Positions 55,774-64,000 of a stretch of DNA of 64,000 nt are shown piece by piece. Source of the stretch: Lichenostomus cassidix (lineage: Eukaryota > Chordata > Aves > Passeriformes > Meliphagidae). The translations under genes were made by a program, and so were the position numbers. How positions within the stretch are numbered: the first letter of the stretch is position 1; each line of letters begins with the position of its first letter. The stretch covers positions 4,905,522 to 4,969,521 of the forward strand of contig CM039211.1 in NCBI GenBank assembly GCA_008360975.2, given 5' to 3'. The notes beneath the pieces are model-generated. The model ran no database searches. It was not told the DNA's origin and was given only the letters and a program-made list of their open reading frames with translations.

Positions 55774-57033
55774 TCAAAGTCTTTCTTCTCTATTTGCTGG
55801 AGGAGGTGTGGAAGACGTTGCATTCCTGGTCATTGCATTGATCAGCCTTCGGGTATGTAGGCGCTCCCTTCTAATGGTTCCTAAAATACATTTATAAACT
55901 CCAAAAATAATTAGAATCAAAATCAAAAACATTATCGCATACTGAATCACCGATGATATCCATCCAGACACCTGGAGTCCTAAAGAGCTAAACACTTCTC
56001 TAATCCAATTATGTTCTGCTTCCCTTTCGAGATCTTTTGTTTTGTCTTCTATTTGTTTTAATTGTGAAATGTCCTTTTCCACATCAATAGTTACATTTGG
56101 GATATGGATGCAACAATGATCAATTCTCTGGCTCAAATATCCACACACTCCATGTTCCTTCAGTAAGAGCATGTCAAGAGCCATTCTATTTTGTAATGTC
56201 ATTCTTGTGGTAGCCTGTAACTGAATATTGAAATCTTTAAATCCTTTCTTAGTGGCTGCTGCCAATCTTTCAGTCTGCCCCATTAGTTTGTAGAGCATAT
56301 CCCTGTTCCGATATGAAGCTACAGGTGCAAACAAGGATTCCAAAGCCCACCCGAATTTAACTCCACTGGTTGGCTCATGCCATTCGTTTTCATCATCCAA
56401 GTCTCGTTTAGTCCTAGCTGATTGTCGAGTCAAATTAGACTGTTTCCAAAACGGACATAAGGTCGGAATTTCTAAAGTAATTTGTGTGACAGGCCCATCT
56501 ATTGGCATATGGGTGGTCCATTTTCCATGCCCCATAACCCAAACTAGGTTTCCTGGACTTCTGATAGTAGTAGATTTACAACTGATGTTTCTCTTCCCAT
56601 TTTTATCTCCTTGAATTTGGTCTGTAATTGTGTGGTTGTATCCTCGACATTCACATCCCCATTTTAGCAAGACTCTTACTGGTACGAGCCCTATTTTATC
56701 TTTTGGTGTGTCACATGTGATTACTTGGGTACAATTCCAAATGTCTTTTTGGTCCCTCTTCTCCCGTCTGGTAGTCTGGAGGTTCATTACCTCAGTGTAA
56801 GTCTGGTTTTTACTTCCTGTCCATTGTATGCACCAATTAACTTGTCCTAAGTAGCTATATGTTTCTAAAAGGCTTGGTCCCCAAATTGTTCCCCATTCGT
56901 CTTCTAAAGACTGGGTCTGGGTAACATTTTGACAGACTTCTTCCTCTCTAATCTTTTGTTCCTTGAGAGTTACTTTGTTACACGGTTCTGAAACAGGCCC
57001 CTGAAACAACACACTTATTACCTCTTGATGTTG
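55774..57033 (-). pseudogene. env: env, distal part: end of surface subunit plus transmembrane subunit
   Basis: Frame open from 57,033 to the stop at 55,774, about 419 residues, with no ATG near its start, so it is not an independent gene. It is +1 relative to the upstream env frame. It carries several N-glycosylation sites and a furin-like cleavage site (ARTKR, followed by DLDD). A leucine-rich heptad region follows, with LQNRMALDMLLLKEHG in the position of the immunosuppressive-like segment, and then VCGYLSQRIDHCC. A membrane anchor (IMFLILILIIFGVY) and a short cytoplasmic tail end it. The Cys loop has nine residues between C and CC, where gamma-type transmembrane subunits usually have six. 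No strongly hydrophobic fusion peptide follows the cleavage site directly. Confidence 0.9.
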
Positions 57034-58354
57034 TCAGCCATGCATAATATCCTGGCATCTGCCTGCATTGGTGTTCAGTAACCTTCCGGACCAACATACA
57101 ACCCTCTTTCCAGTCATAGTACTCATTAGGAACCAATCTACAGCTCCAAGTTACATTTACATATGCCTCAGGCAAATCAGTGACGGGAACTATTCCCCAT
57201 GGAATTGGTTCTCCCGCTGCTCGAGGCAGAGGTAAACAAGCAGTGATTTTAGAAACATTCTGCATTTCTCCAAAGTCTCGAATTAGACCTACAATTAAGT
57301 TTTCTTGTTCTGGGTTATGGTGAAAAACCCAGGTTTTATTTCCAATTTCAACATCTCTAATTCTTCTTTTATTTATTCGTGCCCTAGTAAGGGATACCAA
57401 AGTCACAGCGTGTGTCCACCATGCATCTTGGGCAATCCAACACCAATATGTCCCTTCATCCTCTGGTTGAACATCCTGTATCACTAAAGTTAACATGCCT
57501 CCTGATCGCTTCTCTAATTGGTATTTCCCCCCTTCCTGGACATTTCCTTTCTTAAACCACCATCCGAACTCAGAGAAAACAATTCCACGCTCTGGTTGGC
57601 AAACTAAAACTACAGAAGCACCACGGACCGCCTGGTAAATTCCATGGGTAGGTCTTAACCCATCCATTAGATGACTTTTTCCTTGTACTTCTCTCTTCCC
57701 GTACCCCATCATAGAACCACAACTTATCACACAGAGATATAATCCCTCATTTTTCCCTACACGTGCCTGAGTATCATTTAACCATCCAATTCCACTATCG
57801 CTTCCTGCCTGCAGGTCACTCTTTCCTTCCGGCCTTTCCCACATTATCTGTCTAGCTAATTTCCACCAAGTAACCGTGAACATGCTGCTACATTCATGTT
57901 GGGCTGTGAATGAGCAATTTATTTTTGAGGGTGGACCATCCCACATGTCAACTAATGCTTGGTAAGGTGAGACTTTTATTGCCGAGTTGCTTTGCCATGT
58001 CATAACCCCTAGTGCGATTCGTTTATAATCAAAACTCCACCTAATTTTTACCAGACATGTATATATCCCAGCACTTTCCATGCTAACGTTGGTAAGCTGT
58101 AATGTGGTATTGCCTCTTTGTGTGTCCCTATCCCAAAATGTACTATTGATAACATTAGTGAGTGTTTGCTCTTTCCTCCAATATGTACTTATCTCATCGA
58201 CTCCAGCTCCCTGGTCATCAGTGATTTCACAAGTCAAGTTTACAGTCATTCCTTCCATTGCTCCGATTACAGGATCTGAAACAGTGACAAGTACATGTTC
58301 ATCAACGGGTAATATTTTTAGCATAACCAGAAATACAGCAATTACAATTTTCAT
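56978..58354 (-). pseudogene. env: env, proximal part: surface subunit with three Ig-like domains
   Basis: Starts at ATG 58354, whose last two bases overlap the pol stop (ATGA), and ends at a stop at 56978; 458 residues. A hydrophobic signal segment (about residues 1-16) is followed by three Ig V-like domains. Domain 1: C42, W59, C100 (SAGIYTC). Domain 2: C147, W163/W164, C208 (GLYLC). Domain 3: C252, W265/W266, C305 (VQPEDEGTYWC). The D-x-G-x-Y-x-C pattern of domain 3 is diagnostic of V-set folds and recalls pIgR/CD300-type receptors. A Cys-rich part with N-glycosylation sites comes next, then the frame is lost. The distal part lies in another frame, so this copy appears broken unless the shift is an assembly error. 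Signal peptide, glycosylation sites and position argue that this is genuine surface env. Confidence 0.88.
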
Positions 58355-61300
58355 TTTGCTCGTAAAATCAATCGCGTGGGGGACACGACTTGGGATTCCC
58401 ACTGAGTTGGCATCTTCTTGACTCGCGTGTAATGTATCCAGGAGTCGATTCCGGCCACTTTGATTGCTGTGAATGTTGTTAATATCACCTGATACGGGCC
58501 GTCCCATGATTCTCTCAGTGGGTCTGTGAACCAGTTCTTCACGTATACTTGGTCTCCTGGTTGAACATCATGCACAGGATTTTCCAGTGGAAGAGGTCTG
58601 TTCCACTGCAGGGTTCCACGCAAGGCACTGAGAACTCTATGCAGAGAAACAACATAATTATATACTGCCTGATCCCCTACCACATGCGGGTCTCCTTTTA
58701 AAATAGTTGCCTGGTAAGGTTTTCCATATAGTATCTCATAGGGGCTCACGCCTAACCTTTCCCTTGGCTTAATTCTAATTCGGAGGAGAGCAAGTGGCAA
58801 AGCCTGAGGCCATTGTATTTTGGCTTCTTGACAGATTTTCTTAATTTGGCCCTTTAAAGTTTGATTCATTCTTTCTACTTGCCCACTAGATTGCGGTCTC
58901 CAAGGAGTATGGAGATTCCAAGCAATATCTAACATCCGTGCTACATCCTGCACAATATTAGCAATGAAGTGAGGACCCCTATCTGATGACAACCCCAAAG
59001 GTACTCCAAATCTGGGTATTATCTCTTTCAAGAGAGTTTTCACTACTTCTTTTGCCTGATTAGTCCTACATGGAAAGGCCTCTGGCCACCCTGAAAAAGT
59101 ACACACATACACCAGGATATATTTATACCCTTGTGCTTTGGGTAATTCTGAAAAATCCACCTGCCAATAATCTCCCGGTTCTGGTCCTACTTGTAATTTT
59201 CCCATCTGAATCTGTTTCCTGACAATAGGATTATTCTTTAAACAGACTGGGCACATTGCATTCACCCGTTTTGCCAACGTTAACATCTGATTGGAAATTA
59301 TTTCATTCTTCAAAAATTTTACCAATGCTTCTGCTCCCCAATGACTTTTGTTATGTTCAGCTATGAGGATGGCTTTCATTATCTGTATGGGAACAACTAC
59401 TTGTCCTGTATTGGTTGTGTACCATCCTGTTGCTCCTTTCCGAGCTTTCAATAACATGGCTGGTTTCTCATCATCCTGTGAATACTTTGGAGCTTGTTGC
59501 ATATAAGGTGTAACAGGGTTTACCTTAGTTGGTATGAGAGCCATCTGAGTCCATACTTGACGAGCTGCCTGCTTTGCAGTTACATCTGCTAAATGATTAC
59601 CTTGGTAGATTTTTCCTTCTTCATTCCGATGTCCCTGGACATGCATAACGGCCACTCGCTCTGGTCGGTGTACAGCATCCAACAATGCTAACACTTCTGT
59701 GCGATGTTTTATTACAGCCCCTTGGGAATTAAGAAGTCCTCTTTCTTTCCATAGTGCTCCGTGAACATGCACCACACCAAAGGCATACTTGGAATCAGTC
59801 CAAATATTTACCGTTTTCCCAGTGCTCAATATCAAGGCTCGAGTGAGTCCAATGATCTCAGCCTTTTGGGCTGACGTACCTGGTGGCAGGGCTTGTGCCT
59901 CCACAACTCGAGTAACTGTAACCACTGAATATCCCACATACCTGGTACCGTTTTCCATAAAACTGGAACCATCGGTAAATAATTCCCAGTCTGGAGCATC
60001 CAGGGGTTCATCCTTCAAATCCGGTCGGCTCGAATAAACTTGTTCAATCACTTCCCCACAGTCATGGGAGAGCTCATGTTCTTCCATCTCACTGTGGAGG
60101 AACTCTGCTGGATTAATATGATTAGTCGTTTGGAGTTCTATGTCATCTTGTTCTCTTAGAATAGCTTGATACTGCAGCATTCTACTGGAAGATATCCAAT
60201 GACCCCCCTTTTGCTCCAAGACAGCTAGTACCATGTGGGGAACATACACCGTCATTCTTTTTCCCATGGTAAGTTTCCTGGCTTCCTGAATGAGAAGTAC
60301 CGTAGACGCAACGGCCCGCAAGCATGACGGCCAACCGGTACTTACAGTGTCCAGTTGTTTGGAGAAATATCCCACAGGCCTCTTCCAGGATCCCAACTTC
60401 TGGGTTAGAACTCCCAATGCTAGTTTCTGCCTTTCATTCACATATAATTGAAAGTCTTTGTTTAAATCTGGCAACCCCAAGGCCGGGGCTTCTTTTAATG
60501 CTTGTTTCAAATCCTGGAACGCCTTCTCCCTGTTTGGATTCCATTTCAATTGGGATTCTTTTAGAGCCTCATATAGGGGTTTTGCTATCAGGCCGAAATT
60601 CGGAATCCATAGCCTGCACCATCCAACCATTCCCAGAAAGGATCTTAACTCCTGGTGATTTCTAGGGAGTGGAATGGAGCATATAGCTTCAATTCTGTTA
60701 ACCCCCAAACTTCTGAGGCCTTGTGTTAGCTCACATCCTAGGTACAGGACACTTTCTCTGACCAGTTGTACTTTTTCCTTGGATACCTTGTATCCTGCTT
60801 GCCCCAACATATTCAATAATGCAACAGTTAATCGGAGGCATACCTTCTTGTCTTCTGTGGCCAAAAGAATATCATCTACATACTGCAATACTACATAAGA
60901 ATATGGAGATTCTCTCACCTGAGTCATTTTCCATTCTTCTAATTCCTTTGCCAATTGATTACCAAAGATGGTAGGGCTGTTTTTGAATCCTTGAGGCAGT
61001 CTGGTCCAGGTGAGCTGTTTCTTCCTTCCTGTCATTGGTTCTTCCCATTCAAAGGCAAAATACTTCATGCTCTCTATTGCCAGTGGGATGCAGAAGAAGG
61101 CATCCTTTAAATCAATCACAGTGAACCATTTAAATCGTTCCGATACAGATGTTAACAATGTATAAGGGTTGGCAACCACCGGGTGAATGTCTTTAACTAT
61201 CTCGTTTATAGCCCTTAAATCTTGAACTAATCTATACTTACCATTTGGTTTCTTCACCGGGAATATAGGAGTATTATACTCTGATTCACATTCCTTTAAT

Positions 61301-63057
61301 AAACCTTGCACTGTAAACTGTGCTATCAGCGGAGCTACTCCCTGCCGAGCCTCTGCTTTAATGGGATACTGTTTTATCCTAACCGGTTTAGCTCCTTCTT
61401 TTAGCTCAACTACCACCGGCTGGGCAACCTTTGATTTTCCCGGAGTTCCCGCCTCCCAAACCCAGGGTACCACTGCATGTTCAATCTCTGTTGGGATCGG
61501 TGCCGGGTCCATTTCCTTTATTGCAAATATTTTCCCGATTTCTTCATCCGGAATTTCCAATTTAACTCGACCCTGTTCAAATATAATTTTAGCATTTAAT
61601 AAAGACAGCAAATCCCGTCCAAACAGAGGCTGAGGGCAGTTTGGCATATACAAAAACTGATGATCCAGTTCCTTTCCTCCGAATTTTAAATTAAGGGGTT
61701 GTAGAAAAGGCCTTTCCTCCAATTGTCCTGTAGCTCCTATTACCTGTATAGTTGTGTCACTTATGGGTCCCAACCGTTTATTTAAAACTGAGTGAGTAGC
61801 CCCTGTATCAACCATAAATTCCTGCTCCTGTCCGCCTATTTCTATTATCACCTTCAGATCCCGGTCTAGTCTGCTTTGATCCCTACAGTTTCCTAACATC
61901 ATTGCCTGTGCTTGTGTCTGGGCGCCATCTACCGGCGGTACGGGGAAACCTCCCATCAACCCTACATTACTCATCCCAATCCCGTTTCTTATCGGACATT
62001 CATTCCGCCAGTGTCCGAATTGACGACAAAATGCACACTGATTAGGACCCAACTGTTCCTGTCTACCCTGGCTCATCCCTGCAACTAAAAATCCTCCTCT
62101 CCCCCGAGCGAATCCTCCCCTTCCCTGTCCAATTCCCCTTCCTCCCCTTCCCCGGCCCCTTACCCCCCCCCGAACCGCAGACTGCTGAATTACTGCAAGA
62201 ATTCCGGCTTGTTGTCGTTTAGCCGTTTCCTTTTCTCTATTATTATAAACTTTCCAAGCTACCTCCAACAGCTTATCTAAGCGTCGTGTGTGTTCCCCTT
62301 CTAATTTCTGCAACTTTTTCCTAATATCCTCTTGTGACTGTCCCATAAACAACAATGCCAATTGTAACTGACCTTCTTCCTTCTCCACATCCAAACTAGT
62401 GAAACGCCGTGCTGCCTCTTTAAGTCTCTCTAAAAATGCTGAAGGGGATTCATTCTTTTCTTGTTTTATTGAGTATAGCTTAGACCAATTTAGGGTTTTA
62501 GGCATCCCAGTCCGGACGCCTTCAATCAATAATTCCTGATACCTTTTTAACCTCTGTAAACCTTCTAACTCATTTGGATCCCGCTCTGGATCATCCCCAG
62601 GGACCAATTGATCTATTGTTTCCCCCATTATCAATCGTAACCGGAGTTGTTCCCTAGCTCGTTCTTTGGTTGCTCGTAAGACCATCTCTTTTTCTGTAGA
62701 ATCCATTAATGTATCTAATAACACTTGTAAATCATTCCAATCCGGATTCTGAGTTTTAATTATCATCTTCACCACCCTGGCCACCCGTTCGGGGTCCTCC
62801 CGATAACTCCCAGCTGATTGTTTCCAAATCACCAAATCCCCTGGAGAAAAAGGTACTTTAATAATAACTTTCTCACCACGGGGGCCCATGGCTTCCCTTA
62901 AGGGGGCTATCATTCGGGGTTCCTCTTGATTCCGCCTTCCCTGTCTAGTCCGTGCCGCTATGGGGTTCTTTGTATGCTTCGGGAGCTTGGGGAAGGAGTT
63001 TGGGGACGGAGGGTGACTGAGGTATGACTTACTCCAAGTCCTTCCGGGGATTGTATA
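58351..63057 (-). CDS. gag-pol: gag (capsid, nucleocapsid) fused in frame to pol
   Basis: One frame open from 63,057 to the stop at 58,351; the first ATG in it is at 62,913, giving 1,520 residues. Order from that ATG: gamma-like capsid (VPFSPGDLVIWK near residue 20; a major-homology-like segment with ESPSAFLERLKEA), Arg/Gly-rich linker, one CCHC knuckle (CAFCRQFGHWRNEC, about 292), protease (VDTGATHS, about 366), reverse transcriptase (LPQGFKNSP; YVDD, about 676), RNase H (LFTDGSS, about 976), integrase zinc domain (H-x3-H...CPVC, about 1187) and integrase D, D, E residues in WQVDFSE, SSDRGPHF and SGQVERMNQ (about 1251, 1309, 1344). There is no stop between gag and pol, although gammaretroviruses normally use stop-codon readthrough there. 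All catalytic motifs look intact. Confidence 0.95.
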   Translation of the reverse strand, partial: YTIPGRTWSKSYLSHPPSPNSFPKLPKHTKNPIAARTRQGRRNQEEPRMIAPLREAMGPRGEKVIIKVPFSPGDLVIWKQSAGSYREDPERVARVVKMIIKTQNPDWNDLQVLLDTLMDSTEKEMVLRATKERAREQLRLRLIMGETIDQLVPGDDPERDPNELEGLQRLKRYQELLIEGVRTGMPKTLNWSKLYSIKQEKNESPSAFLERLKEAARRFTSLDVEKEEGQLQLALLFMGQSQEDIRKKLQKLEGEHTRRLDKLLEVAWKVYNNREKETAKRQQAGILAVIQQSAVRGGVRGRGRGGRGIGQGRGGFARGRGGFLVAGMSQGRQEQLGPNQCAFCRQFGHWRNECPIRNGIGMSNVGLMGGFPVPPVDGAQTQAQAMMLGNCRDQSRLDRDLKVIIEIGGQEQEFMVDTGATHSVLNKRLGPISDTTIQVIGATGQLEERPFLQPLNLKFGGKELDHQFLYMPNCPQPLFGRDLLSLLNAKIIFEQGRVKLEIPDEEIGKIFAIKEMDPAPIPTEIEHAVVPWVWEAGTPGKSKVAQPVVVELKEGAKPVRIKQYPIKAEARQGVAPLIAQFTVQGLLKECESEYNTPIFPVKKPNGKYRLVQDLRAINEIVKDIHPVVANPYTLLTSVSERFKWFTVIDLKDAFFCIPLAIESMKYFAFEWEEPMTGRKKQLTWTRLPQGFKNSPTIFGNQLAKELEEWKMTQVRESPYSYVVLQYVDDILLATEDKKVCLRLTVALLNMLGQAGYKVSKEKVQLVRESVLYLGCELTQGLRSLGVNRIEAICSIPLPRNHQELRSFLGMVGWCRLWIPNFGLIAKPLYEALKESQLKWNPNREKAFQDLKQALKEAPALGLPDLNKDFQLYVNERQKLALGVLTQKLGSWKRPVGYFSKQLDTVSTGWPSCLRAVASTVLLIQEARKLTMGKRMTVYVPHMVLAVLEQKGGHWISSSRMLQYQAILREQDDIELQTTNHINPAEFLHSEMEEHELSHDCGEVIEQVYSSRPDLKDEPLDAPDWELFTDGSSFMENGTRYVGYSVVTVTRVVEAQALPPGTSAQKAEIIGLTRALILSTGKTVNIWTDSKYAFGVVHVHGALWKERGLLNSQGAVIKHRTEVLALLDAVHRPERVAVMHVQGHRNEEGKIYQGNHLADVTAKQAARQVWTQMALIPTKVNPVTPYMQQAPKYSQDDEKPAMLLKARKGATGWYTTNTGQVVVPIQIMKAILIAEHNKSHWGAEALVKFLKNEIISNQMLTLAKRVNAMCPVCLKNNPIVRKQIQMGKLQVGPEPGDYWQVDFSELPKAQGYKYILVYVCTFSGWPEAFPCRTNQAKEVVKTLLKEIIPRFGVPLGLSSDRGPHFIANIVQDVARMLDIAWNLHTPWRPQSSGQVERMNQTLKGQIKKICQEAKIQWPQALPLALLRIRIKPRERLGVSPYEILYGKPYQATILKGDPHVVGDQAVYNYVVSLHRVLSALRGTLQWNRPLPLENPVHDVQPGDQVYVKNWFTDPLRESWDGPYQVILTTFTAIKVAGIDSWIHYTRVKKMPTQWESQVVSPTRLILRAK

Positions 63058-63608
63058 TTATTTTCCTCATTAGTCTCATCCTCATCAGTATCAGTATCAT
63101 CTATGTCTCCCTCCCCACTTCTGCACGGCGGAGCAGAGGGAACAGGACAAGGGGGGGCAACCATTAAAGATAAATCTTCACCTTGACTAGAAAACCGTAC
63201 TGCACATTTCACACAGGTTTCACGCGCTTTGCACCCAATACATTCGTTTTCATCAGTCCCTGCTTGCAACAATAGCATACCACACTCCTTTTGCCATTCT
63301 GTTTTAGACCCCAAATAACGGAACAAATCCAAATAAGGTACCTCATCCCATTTCTCATTATCCCTTAGATAATACATCAATGAATTAATTATGTTCTCAT
63401 CAACAGTACCATTAACAGGCCATTCCGGTCCCCCCTCAGAAGCATAGAGAGGCCACACATGATTACAAAAATCTATCATTTTTCCTTTACTTAAGTCCTG
63501 GTAAAACCCAGCACTTTTCCATCTTCCCAGCAAGCATCCTAATGGGGTGTTCCCCGGTACTTTACCATTAGCTTGCACCAATGCTTTAAAGGTTTTAAAA
63601 GGCATCAT
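62958..63608 (-). pseudogene. gag: gag, N-terminal part (matrix and linker), frameshifted from capsid
   Basis: ATG at 63608 (a second ATG follows at once); frame ends at TAG 62958. The matrix-like core contains NTPLGCLLGRWKSAGFYQ and later VPYLDLFRYL. A linker with a four-Cys cluster (CIGC-x5-CVKC), a PSAP late-budding motif (PVPSAPP) and an Asp/Glu-rich stretch follow. The capsid continues in a frame shifted by -1, and the two frames overlap at 63,057-62,958, so gag is interrupted within the weakly conserved linker. No Met-Gly N-myristoylation start is seen. The frame is open upstream of the ATG only to a TGA about 60 nt away. Confidence 0.85.
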
Positions 63609-64000
63609 AGCAAAACAGAAAGTAACATGCAAAGAATAACAGGTAACATGCAGAGAATACAGATTTCAACAGCACCAAGTATAGAAAGAGGACAGCAACC
63701 AAACCAACCAACTTGCCACTTCTCGTCGCCGCGAGGGGCAAGTGCTGAACCTGCGTAGCTTTCGCTCCGTCTTATGGTCAGCGCCTAGGCATCCCCAAGA
63801 CGTCTATAACCCAACCCTGCGAGGTTCGCCGCCTCGTCTTATGGGCAGGTACCCAGTAGTAAACAAATAAAGCACCTTACGGGCTTACCTCCTGCAGTTG
63901 TCCGACAGGCGCGGGGGTCGGGCACGAACCGATGACTCCCCGAGAATCACCCGGTGCCGGCGTGGAGTAGATCAGGACGTGAACCGCCCCAGCCACCTTC
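63609..64000 (-). other. Retroviral leader (packaging region), truncated by window edge
   Basis: Non-coding leader between the unseen 5' LTR and gag. It contains the word CGTCTTATGG twice on the plus strand (about 63,770 and 63,835) and a strong minus-strand splice donor, GCAGGAG|GTAAGC style, ending near 63,889. I could not identify the primer-binding site; it probably lies beyond 64,000. Confidence 0.7.
63883..63891 (-). other. Major splice donor of the provirus
   Basis: AG|GTAAGC consensus on the minus strand in the leader, placed where the env mRNA donor normally lies. Confidence 0.65.

Larger units (their letters stand above)
55234..64000 (-). mobile_element. Endogenous retrovirus, near full length, 5' LTR outside window
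   Basis: Minus-strand provirus in the order (5' LTR beyond 64,000) - leader with splice donor - gag - pol - env - polypurine tract - 3' LTR. Capsid, a single zinc knuckle, protease, reverse transcriptase, RNase H and integrase order are gamma-like. Long intact frames suggest a recent insertion. Two frameshifts (gag and env) and the absence of a gag stop codon are seen in this copy. Age cannot be estimated because only one LTR is in view. Confidence 0.97.

Noticed and set aside
57000..57045. GTAATA...TTTCAG considered as a mini-intron that would join the two env frames
   Set aside because: The interval is only 21 nt, far below any spliceosomal intron, and being a multiple of three it would not change the frame.
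63900..64000. Search for a primer-binding site at the window edge
   Set aside because: No 18-nt match to a familiar tRNA 3' end preceded by the LTR terminal CA was seen; the LTR end is outside the window.

Overview
The window is nuclear DNA from a bird. Fragments of the avian CR1 LINE recur throughout, with the typical 3' end resembling AGAATC...GGTTGGAAGGGACCT. The host genes are vertebrate, with compact GT-AG introns, CpG-island promoters and GC-rich tandem repeats. I cannot name the species. I see no tRNA, rRNA or CRISPR array.

Left part (1 to about 45.6 kb, AT-rich, long introns). This holds four multi-exon genes. ZFYVE16 (endofin, minus strand) is present as its 5' half, and its 3' half runs off the left edge. 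CCDC125 (minus strand) is complete, with 11 coding exons. AK6 (minus strand) is complete, with 5 coding exons. RAD17 (plus strand) is complete, with 16 coding exons. AK6 and RAD17 are head to head with 373 bp between their ATGs, which suggests a shared promoter. All listed exon junctions were checked by hand for splice consensus and reading-frame phase. ZFYVE16 acts on early endosomes, RAD17 loads the 9-1-1 DNA-damage clamp, and AK6 is a nuclear adenylate kinase tied to ribosome maturation. The CCDC125 reading frame runs straight through a 45-bp minisatellite at its 3' end.

Middle part (about 45.7 to 55.2 kb, GC-rich, short introns, many minisatellites). This holds an intronless TOPORS-like RING gene with a CR1 tail just upstream, EXOSC5 (6 exons, opening with five in-frame copies of a 15-bp ATG-containing repeat) and EMC4 (5 exons). 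In mammals these genes are not neighbours of RAD17, so composition and gene content both change at about 45 kb.

Right part (55,234 to the right edge). This is a nearly full-length endogenous retrovirus on the minus strand, cut by the window edge. It has a 3' LTR, a polypurine tract, env, a gag-pol frame and a leader with a splice donor. The 5' LTR lies beyond 64,000. Gag and pol are gamma-like. The surface part of env carries three immunoglobulin V-like domains, each with its Cys-Trp-Cys core. This is the most unusual item in the window. The copy has one frameshift in gag and one in env, and gag runs into pol without a stop codon.
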